A DNA stretch of 64,000 bases from Oscillatoriophycideae cyanobacterium NC_groundwater_1537_Pr4_S-0.65um_50_18 (GTDB taxonomy: Bacteria; Cyanobacteriota; Cyanobacteriia; Elainellales; Elainellaceae). Position numbers and translations under genes: made by a program. This document shows, piece after piece, positions 26,701-34,505 of the stretch. The stretch lies in assembly GCA_016208305.1 (NCBI GenBank), contig JACQYI010000081.1, positions 1-64,000 on the forward strand, read 5' to 3'. Under the pieces are notes generated by a model. It searched no databases. It was not told where the DNA came from and saw only the letters and a list, made by a program, of their open reading frames with translations. Within the stretch, counting starts at the first letter, position 1. Each line of letters opens with the position of its first letter.

Positions 26701-28450
26701 AACGCTGCCCAAATATATGGTGCCATCTGCGTTTATAGTCCTGGAAATGTTGCCACTCAATGCAAACGGTAAAGTCGATCGTCAGGCATTGCCCATTCCA
26801 GAGTCCATTCGCCCAGAATTAGAGTCTGCGTATGTGGCACCCCGCACAGCAACGGAAGCTGAAATTGCCAAAATCTTTGCCAATATCTTGCAGATCGATG
26901 ACGTTGGAGTGGAGGATGACTTCTTTGAATTGGGCGGACATTCATTACTGATCACGAAACTGATTGCCCAGCTAAGCCCTAAGTTTCAGGTTGATTTATC
27001 TATTGTCGATCTGTTTGAAATGCCAACTGTCGCAGGTTTAGCAGAGCATATCGAGAAACGTCGAACTTTGCCCACCCTATTGGCACAAGAGCGATCGCCG
27101 CTCAGCCTGAAAATGCGGCATGGAGAGCGATCGCCAGAAATGCCCGTTCCTCTGACGTTTTCGCAGCAATACATCTGGGAAATTCATCACTCAAGCAGTA
27201 CAGGTGCCCCCCTGAATAGCTCGCTGATCCTGCGGGTCAAAGCTTCTTTGATACCTGAGATCGTGGAGCAAAGCTTTAATGAAATAGTGCGTCGCCATGA
27301 AATCCTCCGCACCCTGTTCAAAATAGTCAACGGTCAACCCATGCAGATGGTCTTACCTGCGCTACACCTACCGCTGACCTATACCGATCTGCAATCGCTC
27401 CCACCCGATCAACAGGAATCGGCAGCATTGAATCAAGCAATTCATATCGCCCAACCCCCCTTCGATCTGGCAATCGCACCCCTAATACGGACGGCCTTAT
27501 TTCGACTCACGACCGAGGAGCATTGGTTATTGATTACCCTGCACCACATCATCACCGATGGCTGGTCATTTGGATTACTGGTGCAAGAGTTACACACCCT
27601 GATCCAGTCGTTCTCAAGCGGTATGGCTTCTCCCTTACCAGCAGTGTCTTTTCACTACGCAGACTTTGCCCTATGGCAGCAACAGGCTTACAACGAGGTG
27701 GCGATCGCCCAGCAGCTAGCGTATTGGCAGCACAAATTAGTTGATATTGAGCCGCTTGAGTCACCAGATCTTCTCATTCTGCCACTAATCGATCGACAGG
27801 CCAATCACTACTCTATTCATCTGTCAGAGTCTCTCACCAGTTCAATCGAATCCTTAAGCCGTTCCTTAGGCGTTACCCATTTTGTTGTCCTACTGGCAGC
27901 ATTAAACGTTGCTTTATCGGCATGGAGTGGACAACGGGAAATTTGGATGGTTACCACCGTTGGTAACCGCACTGTACCAGAGACAGAAGGAATGCTGGGC
28001 TGTTTTATCAATGATGTAATTTTGCGATCGACCCTTCAGCCTGAACAGACTGGCATTGCATTCATTAAGCAATTGCAAGCGGATATTAAAGAAGCGATCG
28101 CGCATAAAGACATACCCATCGAACGGGTGATTGAACACCTCAAACGCTTCCGTCCCGTCCAATTTATGGCAAGCGTCACCCTAATCTCCTCGGCTCAGGA
28201 GGTTCAGTTAATTCCTGGCTGGGAAGTGGTTGACGTGTTGGCCAATCAGCAATCATGGACTGACATTCCCTCAGAACTGTACGCCGATGACACACCACTA
28301 GAGTTTTATCTTGAACTATCAACAACAGTTCAAATAATGGTGAACTACAGTACTCAAAAATTCACAGCAGAGATGATTGAACAACTTCTTGCTTGCTACG
28401 AGGAAGTTTTGCAACAGTTTGTAATTCAACCCAAAGCTGCCCTATGCTGA
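23726..28450 (+). CDS. NRPS: C-A-PCP-C, no thioesterase
   Basis: I use ATG 23726 (MNEFSQRIAALSPEQQALLK, a common NRPS opening) because the earlier ATG at 23657 lies in a dispersed repeat. 1574 residues. The first C domain has H188-H-I-A-V-D193-A-W, with Ala for the usual Gly. The A domain has YTSGSTGQPKG near 664 and a pocket read by eye as D-A-E-D-I-G-S-I-V-K, which I cannot assign; three acidic residues hint at a basic substrate. The carrier serine is Ser1073 (ELGGHSLL). A complete second C domain follows (H1273-H-I-I-T-D-G1279) and ends the protein. With no TE, release probably uses this C domain with a free amine, alcohol or second chain. An in-frame 15-bp duplication lies just before the A5 motif. 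Confidence 0.9.
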   Translation: MNEFSQRIAALSPEQQALLKQRLQQKQALQPQTSSIQKRKVAHQWSSSAEQDSNIPVSFAQQRTWFQDQLGVNSAISNNISIALQIKGLLKVTALEQSIREIIQRHEILRTTLRSTNGELTQVISPLGEWMLPVVDLCDRPTVESAAEVQRLATEQACEPFNLERDGSLRAKLLQISADEFVLLLTLHHIAVDAWSIGVFFRELSTLYGVFSNHQPSSLPELPIQYADFAMWQRQTLQGQALETDLTYWKQKLRNAPEVLQLPSDRARPPIQSFAGRTLSFLLPQPLTASLKQVSQQSGTTLFMTLVAGLQTLLFRYTGQDDILIGSPIANRQQPEIEPLMGCFINTLVLRTDLSGNPPFEELLQRVRETVLEALAHQNLPFEKLVDELQLARSLTHAPLFQVMLVLQNSFSIQNIELPGLTVHHSRIDNPTAQFDLTFHLVESEMGLIGKLEYNTDLFDESTITRLLGHFQTLLAGIVAHPDRCLAELPMLTLAEQQQLLTWNQTEANYSDRICIHHLFEAQVEKTPNAIAVISDHEQITYQELNHRANQLARYLQTLGVQAESLVGLCVERSIAMIVGLLGILKAGGAYVPLDPTYPPQRLEFILSDAQVSVLLTQTSLQTKFSELETCVVLLDTDWEHIAQEQQENLHPSVQANSLAYVIYTSGSTGQPKGVMVEHLSLVNYTEAAIQEYNISAGDRILQFASISFDAAAEEIFPSLTQGAALILRTEQMLSSMAIFLQTCGEWQLTVLDLPTAFWHQLVSEMVTLELTLPESIRLVILGGEKVLGDRVLLWQKYVHSNVRLVNVRLVNSYGPTEATIVTTTADLSQLTPTQQAGRSLPIGKPVRNAKTYVLDPFLQPVPVGVPGELYIGGLGVARSYLNRPDLTAQAFISDPFSQVSGARLYKTGDRVRYQADGAIEFLGRMDNQVKVRGFRIELGEIEALLSEHPDVQESVVIARSDEWGEKQLIAYLVPRASSAPTSANLRRFLEKTLPKYMVPSAFIVLEMLPLNANGKVDRQALPIPESIRPELESAYVAPRTATEAEIAKIFANILQIDDVGVEDDFFELGGHSLLITKLIAQLSPKFQVDLSIVDLFEMPTVAGLAEHIEKRRTLPTLLAQERSPLSLKMRHGERSPEMPVPLTFSQQYIWEIHHSSSTGAPLNSSLILRVKASLIPEIVEQSFNEIVRRHEILRTLFKIVNGQPMQMVLPALHLPLTYTDLQSLPPDQQESAALNQAIHIAQPPFDLAIAPLIRTALFRLTTEEHWLLITLHHIITDGWSFGLLVQELHTLIQSFSSGMASPLPAVSFHYADFALWQQQAYNEVAIAQQLAYWQHKLVDIEPLESPDLLILPLIDRQANHYSIHLSESLTSSIESLSRSLGVTHFVVLLAALNVALSAWSGQREIWMVTTVGNRTVPETEGMLGCFINDVILRSTLQPEQTGIAFIKQLQADIKEAIAHKDIPIERVIEHLKRFRPVQFMASVTLISSAQEVQLIPGWEVVDVLANQQSWTDIPSELYADDTPLEFYLELSTTVQIMVNYSTQKFTAEMIEQLLACYEEVLQQFVIQPKAALC
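26129..26158 (+). repeat. 15-bp tandem duplication inside the NRPS 2 adenylation domain
   Basis: AACGTTCGCTTAGTC followed by AATGTTCGCTTAGTC, one mismatch, producing NVRLV-NVRLV directly ahead of the conserved A5 motif NSYGPTE. The extra five residues enter the strand leading to the substrate pocket, an unusual place for an insertion. Confidence 0.9.
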
Positions 28451-28475
28451 TTTTGCTGCTGCCCTTACTGATAAT

Positions 28476-28817
28476 CTACTGGTAATCTTCAGAAGACTCT
28501 GGCTCTAGCTCCCAGCGGCGATCGTCCCGCCCTTCCAATATTTCGGTAGTTCTCAGAAAAGCGCGATCGTCCATCTCTATGCCCGCCGCAGCTCCAAGTT
28601 CGTCCACCAAATCTTGATCGGGGGTGGGAGCTGTGCCTCCCAATGCCTGATCACCCACCATGTCTGTGGGCACCTCGCTCAAATCAATGCCTTCGTCAGA
28701 TTCATCTAAGCTGTCTAAACTGGTAGATCCAATGCTTTCAGTCGTCAGCTCTGCTGCAATTTCTGCGAGTTCCTCAGCGGTGGGTTCTGGCGGTTTTCTG
28801 TCAAAGTTATCTACCAT
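28476..28817 (-). CDS. Small acidic cyanobacterial protein (DUF6335-like)
   Basis: About 113 residues, start taken at MVDNFDRKPPEPTAEELAE because the longer in-frame extension upstream is hydrophobic and unlike the rest. The sequence is highly acidic and contains GIDLSEVPTDMVGDQALGGT and MDDRAFLRTTEILEGRDDRRWELEPESSEDY. I recall this pattern from a cyanobacterial family of unknown function, probably DUF6335, but cannot confirm it. It converges with NRPS 2 (25 bp between stops) and is likely unrelated to siderophore synthesis. Confidence 0.6.
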   Translation of the reverse strand: MVDNFDRKPPEPTAEELAEIAAELTTESIGSTSLDSLDESDEGIDLSEVPTDMVGDQALGGTAPTPDQDLVDELGAAAGIEMDDRAFLRTTEILEGRDDRRWELEPESSEDYQ

Positions 28818-28983
28818 AGGACTCAGTAAAATCGCAACTGCTGAAACCATATCCTGTCGTGCAGTCAGAAAAAACCTCACAAAGATAGAGAACCGTAGTA
28901 GATTGCAAAATTCACCAGCTTTTAGAGTGTTGTAACGTGAGCTGCACACCACAAAACTCTAATTCGCGAAGAAAAGAACGCCG

Positions 28984-30468
28984 CTAGACGGTCGTAGAAA
29001 CGCGATCGGACTCTTTGACCCAGAACAAAGGCAGTATCGCCAGCAGCCGTAAGCCGCTTGACAAGACAAAAACCCCTAATAAGCCGCTCACGCTATTGGG
29101 ATGCCACGACTGGGCTAAGAACCCTCCTGTCAGCGTTCCTAGCGCACTCATAACGCCAGACAGCGCTGCTACAGTTCCAAAATAGCTGGCAGGGTTATGT
29201 ACGGGTGCCACGCTGAGTTGAAGATTAATCAAGCAGAGATCGATCGCTGCCCAGGTGCCCCCAATGAGCAAATGTAGGCCAGGAAGCCATAGCCACAGGG
29301 ATAGAACACTGGCATCCGTCCCTAGCCAACATAGCGGAATAATGGCAACGACAACACCAATGCCTAACAAAATCAGGCGATTGCCAATGCGATCGGCTAA
29401 TTTTCCCCAGCCGACTAGCAGCAGCAGGTTGGCTCCAGCACTAAAGCTGTTGTAGATAGAGACTTTAGCGATGTCAATGTGCAAAACATCCAGCATGTAG
29501 AGGTTATAGAATGGCGTGCCGATATTCACGGCAAACAGCCAAAAGCTAATGTAAACCAAGAAGATGATCTGATTGGTTTGGAGAGAGAGGCGATCGACTA
29601 CAGTATGCAGGAGTGACCGCTCTGGAGCGATCGCAGATGCCTCCATCGCATACTTTTCTAAAGTACTGACTTCAATAGCGGTCGGTTTGGGGGTGAGGGT
29701 TTGCTCTTGTTTAACGTTGGCTTCTATTTGGGGATTAATATCTATCATAAAATTCTGGCAGACGAGGCTCAGTAACCCCGCGATCGTTGCCAGCACCAAC
29801 ATAATGCCAAAGCCCTCGATCGAGCCACCTTGCCATTCAGAGACAATCCATCCTGTTGCTGGAACAGAAATCAAATTAGTAAGATGGGCGGCACTGTTGC
29901 GGATGCTAAAGTAGCGTCCGCGCAGCCGCCGCGGTACCAAAATCACCATCCAGCTAAGCCAGGAAGCGCTGCTCAAAGCCGCTAACAGAGCGCTAGCTAA
30001 GGCGGTGATGAGCGTTAGCCCAATGAGGATGTCAGAGTCCACGCGATACCAAACCGACCAGCCAATGCCGATCGCCAACATCCACCACATTAAGCGGGCA
30101 ATTCCATTCGTCTCAAGGCTATAGGAATAGAGACTGCTGGCTTTCTGCGAAAGGTGAGCGCCAAGCGGCTGCACCAAATTGGCTACCATTGGAATAGCGG
30201 TTAGGACTCCAATTTCAAAGGTGCTTGCTCCTAATTCCAGCAAAAAGTTTGTAACCAGAACTCCGGTTGTGATATTGGAAAAGAGGGCAGCAAAAACACC
30301 GTCTAGCGTTGAAGCTTGAAGGCTTGTCCGAACAGACGGTTTGCTCAATTTTGAGGGAAATTGAGTAAGGGCGATCGCGCTGTTGGGAGCTTCTTCGAGC
30401 TGAGGAGGGGCGCTGGTCAAAGCTGCTGTCGCAGTCGAAATATTTTCAGAAGAATTAGAAGCAGTCAA
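28984..30468 (-). CDS. MFS transporter
   Basis: A roughly 494-residue transporter. The frame is open back to a GTG at 30561, but a TTG at 30468 is preceded by GGAGGG with 4-bp spacing, so I take that as the start; no ATG is available before the first membrane helix. After a polar N-terminal tail come about twelve hydrophobic segments, beginning LDGVFAALFSNITTGVLVTN. A helix 2-3 loop GAHLSQK and a central hydrophilic region separate the two halves. No substrate motif is recognisable. It faces away from the biosynthetic genes and diverges from another MFS gene across a spacer of about 190 bp. A role in siderophore traffic is possible but rests only on proximity. Confidence 0.75.
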   Translation of the reverse strand: MTASNSSENISTATAALTSAPPQLEEAPNSAIALTQFPSKLSKPSVRTSLQASTLDGVFAALFSNITTGVLVTNFLLELGASTFEIGVLTAIPMVANLVQPLGAHLSQKASSLYSYSLETNGIARLMWWMLAIGIGWSVWYRVDSDILIGLTLITALASALLAALSSASWLSWMVILVPRRLRGRYFSIRNSAAHLTNLISVPATGWIVSEWQGGSIEGFGIMLVLATIAGLLSLVCQNFMIDINPQIEANVKQEQTLTPKPTAIEVSTLEKYAMEASAIAPERSLLHTVVDRLSLQTNQIIFLVYISFWLFAVNIGTPFYNLYMLDVLHIDIAKVSIYNSFSAGANLLLLVGWGKLADRIGNRLILLGIGVVVAIIPLCWLGTDASVLSLWLWLPGLHLLIGGTWAAIDLCLINLQLSVAPVHNPASYFGTVAALSGVMSALGTLTGGFLAQSWHPNSVSGLLGVFVLSSGLRLLAILPLFWVKESDRVSTTV

Positions 30469-30654
30469 AAATCCCTCCGTATATACAGCGCATAGCCTCA
30501 ACTGGGCAATAGGTGAGCAATCTATCAAAAGTGTGCAGGAAGCTTTCTCTTTAGACTTCACCCTAAAGACATCAATCTAACAAGTTCAGTCGATACGCGT
30601 AGCCCTTACTCTCCTGATATTCTTTGATCAGGCCATTAATCTGGAAAATTTTTA

Positions 30655-31893
30655 ATGCCATCCCTTACAACTTCCAAACGCCAAACGCGCTGGCAAATTC
30701 CTGTTGTACTGGCTGTAACAGTCTTTATCAATTACTTAGACCGGAATAACCTGTCTTTGGCGATTCCTCGTTTGGCGCAAGAGTTTGAATGGAGCGATCG
30801 CGAAATCGGATCTAAGGGTGAAGTGCTCTTAGCCGCTTTCTACCTATCGTATGCGTTGTCTAACATGCTGCTGAGTCCCCTTGCTGAGCGGTTTGGGGCA
30901 AAGCGAAGCGTGATTGCGGCCATTGCTGCTTTCTCACTCGTAACGATTTTGAGCGGTACCTTGGGCTATTCTTTCATGGCACTGGTGATTTTGCGCCTCC
31001 TTTTAGGATTAGGCGAAGGGGTACATATTCCGATGGCAAGTGCGATCACGAGCCGCTGGTTTTTGCCGGGTGAGCGATCGCGTGCCAATGCGATTTGGGG
31101 AAGCGGCATTTTGTTTTCTACTGCGATCGCTCCGCTGATTGTGGTGCCGTTGATTCAGCTTTGGGGCTGGCGTCCGACCTTTGCGACTTTGGGGGTTGGC
31201 GGCATGCTGGTGTCGATTCCATTGGTTTACTTCTTAGTGGGGGATAGACCCAATCGGTTAGGGCAGCAAGATCCTGTTGCGATCGCAGCAGATGATGAGA
31301 CAGACAGCTTATCTCAGGTTGCTTATCGTCGAGATGCTCGGTTTTGGCTCATGGTGGCAGGGGGCAGTCTCAATGCGTTCTGTGCGTTTGGCCTGTTGAA
31401 TTGGTTGCCGACTTACTTCAACCGCGCCAAAGGAATTGATTTTGAACAATTGGGATGGCCGCTTGCTCTGGTTTTTGCTGCCGGAATCGTTGGCATTGGC
31501 TTAATGGCCTATTTGGGTGACAAGCTGCAACGTAGAACACAGCTTGCTGGGATTGGGTTTCTCTTAGCGGGGGCAATGGTCTATGTTGCCTCCACAACAA
31601 CACAGGTAGGACTGTTGGTACTCTTTTTTGCGATCGCCGTCTTTTGTCAGAGTGCCTATGGCGCCCAGGAATATGCTCTCGTTCAGCGCATCTTACCTGT
31701 CGATCGGGTGGGGGCAGGTACGGGTCTTTATAACGGATTAGCGGTGCTGTTGGGTGGTGTTGGTGGCTCTCTCATTCCGGGATCAATTGTGGCGATGACG
31801 GGCAGCTTTGATGCGGGTATTCTCAGCATTGTTGTGGGTGCATGGCTGGCAGCAGGGATCATGTTTGTGCTGGCGCGATTCATCCGTTATTGA
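30655..31893 (+). CDS. MFS transporter, anion:cation symporter (ACS)-like
   Basis: A 412-residue transporter of about twelve helices. The opening WQIPVVLAVTVFINYLDRNNLSLAIP, SERFG-type loop (AERFGAKRSVIAAIAAF) and LLLGLGEGVHIPMASAITSRWFLPGERSRANA are typical of the ACS group (glucarate, galactonate, phthalate, sialic-acid type carriers), where N-Y-x-D-R and R-x-x-x-G-x-x-E are signatures. Such proteins import organic anions with protons. The substrate cannot be predicted. It begins with an ATG lacking a strong ribosome-binding site and is divergent from the preceding MFS gene. No partner enzyme for an organic acid lies next to it. Confidence 0.82.
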   Translation: MPSLTTSKRQTRWQIPVVLAVTVFINYLDRNNLSLAIPRLAQEFEWSDREIGSKGEVLLAAFYLSYALSNMLLSPLAERFGAKRSVIAAIAAFSLVTILSGTLGYSFMALVILRLLLGLGEGVHIPMASAITSRWFLPGERSRANAIWGSGILFSTAIAPLIVVPLIQLWGWRPTFATLGVGGMLVSIPLVYFLVGDRPNRLGQQDPVAIAADDETDSLSQVAYRRDARFWLMVAGGSLNAFCAFGLLNWLPTYFNRAKGIDFEQLGWPLALVFAAGIVGIGLMAYLGDKLQRRTQLAGIGFLLAGAMVYVASTTTQVGLLVLFFAIAVFCQSAYGAQEYALVQRILPVDRVGAGTGLYNGLAVLLGGVGGSLIPGSIVAMTGSFDAGILSIVVGAWLAAGIMFVLARFIRY

Positions 31894-32124
31894 CATTGAA
31901 GCAATGCCTATTAAAGCAATGCCTCAAATGGGGGACATGCCCCCACAAAAATGTTCTAAGGGTAAGGGCTATGGCTACATAAAGTTTTGTACTTTTATTT
32001 AGAGTTTTATATAGTTATGTAGCGTTTTTTCAGCCCAGGGGTAGCTTAGACATGTGAGTCCTAAGCAAATAGAGGTGCTGGGCGGAATCCGCATTCATAA
32101 CGTTACGTTGGGCGATAAAAGCTT

Positions 32125-33975
32125 ATGTTTCCGCGTACCCATTGTCCTTACTGTTCTTATCCCTTGTTGCTCCACAGTTCTTCAGGGAAGCCCTATTGGT
32201 TTTGTTGCCACTGTTATCAAGATGTTCCTTACGGGATCGATCGAACTTCGACGCTAGAACAATCTCCACAACAATCTCCCAAAAAATCTCTACAACAATC
32301 TCTACAACAATCTCCAGAGCAATTAGAAGCCTGCTCATCGACTCAGCCTGTGTCAGCTAACGGCGATCGCCACCCCGATTTACCTGCTGACATCCTTCAG
32401 CACCCGCAGGTCGATCTTCAGCTTGAGTTAGCAAAACTTGAGCAGCTAAAAGAGGATTTCCTGAATACCACATCGCATGAACTGCGAACCCCTCTCTCCA
32501 ATATGAGGTTGGCTATTCAAATGCTAGACAGGCTTTTGCGCCAAGAAGGTGTCCTTACCTCTGAACAAGTAGATACAGGCACCAATCCCGCAAGAATTTC
32601 TGACTATCTAAAGTTGCTCCGCGACGAGTGCGAACAAGAAATTGGCTTGATTAATGACCTGTTGGTGTTACAGCAAATTGAAGCAGGTACCCAATCTTTA
32701 TTACCTATGCAGCTTTTATTGCAAGATTGGATTTTGCAAATGGTTGCACCGTTTGAAGCGCAAATGTTGAGCCGTCAACAACGGCTTCGGATTGATATTC
32801 CCTCCAACCTTCCGCCTTTAACGACTGACTTCACTCTGCTCGATCGCCTTTTGTCAGAACTGTTGCACAACGCCTGTAGATTCACCCCTAAAGGAGAACA
32901 AATTACAGTTGCGGCTTCTGCTTCAGCAGGTCGCCTGCAAATTCAGGTGATTAACTCAGGCGTAGAGATTGCAGAGAGCGAATTAACGCGGATCTTTGAC
33001 AAGTTTTACCGAGTTCCGACGGATGATCCCTGGCAGCATCAAGGCACAGGCTTGGGGCTGGCTCTTGCAAAAGCCTTAGCGCTTTATTTGGACGGGACAA
33101 TTTGGGCAAAGCACCAGTCTGGGCAGACTTGCTTTACCGTTGAGCTACCCTGTCGAGAAAGTCAGGAAATTACATACAAAGATGTGTTGATGAGCTATGT
33201 CGCCTATTATCTGAGCCGGGGCAAAACGGTTCTTAGCCCTCGCCAAGGTACCCTGCCTTTTGAAGGCGAAGTCTATCACTACTGGGGCTATCATCGTGAT
33301 TTCCTAGACTTTTGGCACCAATTGCTACAGCGACCCGACTTCTCTGAACTCTATCTGCAAGGCGATAACCATGCCTTTCGTCAGTTTTTAGGTGGAGAAT
33401 GTATGGTGACAGAATGCGCCCGCTGTCGGTTACCGATACCCACAGAGTCAGGGCATGTGTACAGCACGCCGAACTGTTTGCTATGCCATGATCCTGTGGT
33501 ATCCGAGAACCAGCAGGGAAAAGCTTCAAAACGCTGCATTGAAAAAGAAAGTGAGAACGAAACAGGGATAACTCACGTTTTGGCGATCGGCAAACAGTGC
33601 CATCCTGACGCTTCGCTGCAAACGTCGCTGAGGGCGAATGGCTTTGAAGTGACGTTTGTTTCTGATCCCAATGTCATTACCCTAGATGTGCTGCCGTCTT
33701 CAGTGAATTTAATTCTGATCAATGCCGATATTGCAGAGTCAGAAGCTCAAGCTTGGGCAAGACAACTGGACTGTTATCCTCAACTTCGGGGGGTGCAAAT
33801 TGTGGCATTGAGTTGCCAAAATCGATTTAGCCACCCCTGGACAGATCGTCAACTTGGGGTTGAAGACTATCTGCTATCTCCCCTAGGAGGCGATCGCCTA
33901 GCCCATCAGTTACGTCAAGTCTTGCCGCAGCCCTTAACGGCTGGCGCATCCCAATTGCATTGGTTTCCTTGTTAG
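32125..33975 (+). CDS. Sensor histidine kinase with N-terminal zinc ribbon and degenerate receiver
   Basis: 616 residues, no membrane segment. The N-terminus has a CxxC pair set (Cys7, Cys10, Cys27, Cys30), typical of a zinc ribbon, then a low-complexity linker of QQSP-like four-residue repeats (45-64). The kinase core has an H-box SHELRTPL (His118), N-box LLHNACRFTP and G-box GTGLGLALAKALA. A globular middle part (about 340-440, YWGYHRDFLDFWHQLLQRPDF) and a second CxxC pair (CARCRLPIP, CLLCHDP) follow. The C-terminal 115 residues look like a receiver fold, but the phosphoacceptor strand reads NLILINADI, with Asn where Asp is expected. It is likely a cytosolic redox or metal sensing kinase; the signal is unknown and no response regulator adjoins it. 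Confidence 0.8.
   Translation: MFPRTHCPYCSYPLLLHSSSGKPYWFCCHCYQDVPYGIDRTSTLEQSPQQSPKKSLQQSLQQSPEQLEACSSTQPVSANGDRHPDLPADILQHPQVDLQLELAKLEQLKEDFLNTTSHELRTPLSNMRLAIQMLDRLLRQEGVLTSEQVDTGTNPARISDYLKLLRDECEQEIGLINDLLVLQQIEAGTQSLLPMQLLLQDWILQMVAPFEAQMLSRQQRLRIDIPSNLPPLTTDFTLLDRLLSELLHNACRFTPKGEQITVAASASAGRLQIQVINSGVEIAESELTRIFDKFYRVPTDDPWQHQGTGLGLALAKALALYLDGTIWAKHQSGQTCFTVELPCRESQEITYKDVLMSYVAYYLSRGKTVLSPRQGTLPFEGEVYHYWGYHRDFLDFWHQLLQRPDFSELYLQGDNHAFRQFLGGECMVTECARCRLPIPTESGHVYSTPNCLLCHDPVVSENQQGKASKRCIEKESENETGITHVLAIGKQCHPDASLQTSLRANGFEVTFVSDPNVITLDVLPSSVNLILINADIAESEAQAWARQLDCYPQLRGVQIVALSCQNRFSHPWTDRQLGVEDYLLSPLGGDRLAHQLRQVLPQPLTAGASQLHWFPC
32257..32316 (+). repeat. Five 12-bp tandem repeats coding QQSP-type linker
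   Basis: Units GAACAATCTCCA, CAACAATCTCCC, AAAAAATCTCTA, CAACAATCTCTA, CAACAATCTCCA follow head to tail, coding EQSP-QQSP-KKSL-QQSL-QQSP. It is a length-variable linker between the zinc ribbon and the kinase core. Confidence 0.9.
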
Positions 33976-33993
33976 GCATAGGCGTTCAGACAA

Positions 33994-34036
33994 CAATAGC
34001 TTTGCGAGCGCGCGTTATGCACCCACAAAGCTATTG
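33994..34036. terminator. Possible bidirectional hairpin between convergent genes
   Basis: CAATAGCTTTG (33994-34004) is exactly complementary to CAAAGCTATTG (34026-34036) across a 21-nt loop. It lies 18 bp after the kinase stop and 40 bp from the stop of the convergent hypothetical gene. It lacks a clear T-run, so termination is only suggested by place and symmetry. Confidence 0.4.
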
Positions 34037-34076
34037 CAATACATAGGCTGTGAGACTCTCTAAAACTAACGCTCTA

Positions 34077-34490
34077 TCAGCGCGATCGCTTCACCGATCG
34101 ATACTTGCGAGACGAACGTTTACTCCGCTTGAGTGCTGCTCCTCCCACTCCGGTGAAACCCAGTAGCGCCAGGGGTGTCCAACTTTTAGGGCTGTTTTGC
34201 TCTAGGCGCGAAGAACGAGCCTGAACAGCTTCAGTTTTTTGGGACACTTGGGGGTTGAACAAAAAGCCTGTGAGCGTTGTCAATCCTGCAATTAGCAATA
34301 GACTGATCGCTTTTACATCAATATGCGCTGTTAACTCCTGCCTCATGCCAAACGATGCATAGAAGAAGTACACAGAAATGATCAGACTGAGGATCAGCAG
34401 GATAGAAATCATCACCGAATTATTTGCGAAGGTGTAGATCGGACCTTCTGCATTCGAGAATTCCTCGAAGGTTGAAAAGGGGCTACTCAT
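34077..34490 (-). CDS. Small membrane protein downstream of Amt
   Basis: 137 residues. An N-terminal soluble stretch precedes two hydrophobic helices (about 24-48, SVMISILLILSLIISVYFFY, and 60-80, SLLLIAGLTTLTGFLFNP). A basic C-terminus rich in Ser, Lys and Arg ends the protein (LKRSKRSSRKYRSVKRSR). I do not recognise a family. It follows amt by 15 bp on the same strand, so it is almost certainly co-transcribed, and a role in ammonium transport or its membrane assembly is plausible. The ATG is clear; the basic tail would lie in the cytoplasm if the topology is N-in/C-in. Confidence 0.65.
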   Translation of the reverse strand: MSSPFSTFEEFSNAEGPIYTFANNSVMISILLILSLIISVYFFYASFGMRQELTAHIDVKAISLLLIAGLTTLTGFLFNPQVSQKTEAVQARSSRLEQNSPKSWTPLALLGFTGVGGAALKRSKRSSRKYRSVKRSR

Positions 34491-34505
34491 ATTTATATAC
34501 TCCGC

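Noticed and set aside
32123-32338. 71-codon minus-strand frame rich in IVVEIV repeats
   Set aside because: It is the complement of the QQSP-coding microrepeat in the kinase gene.
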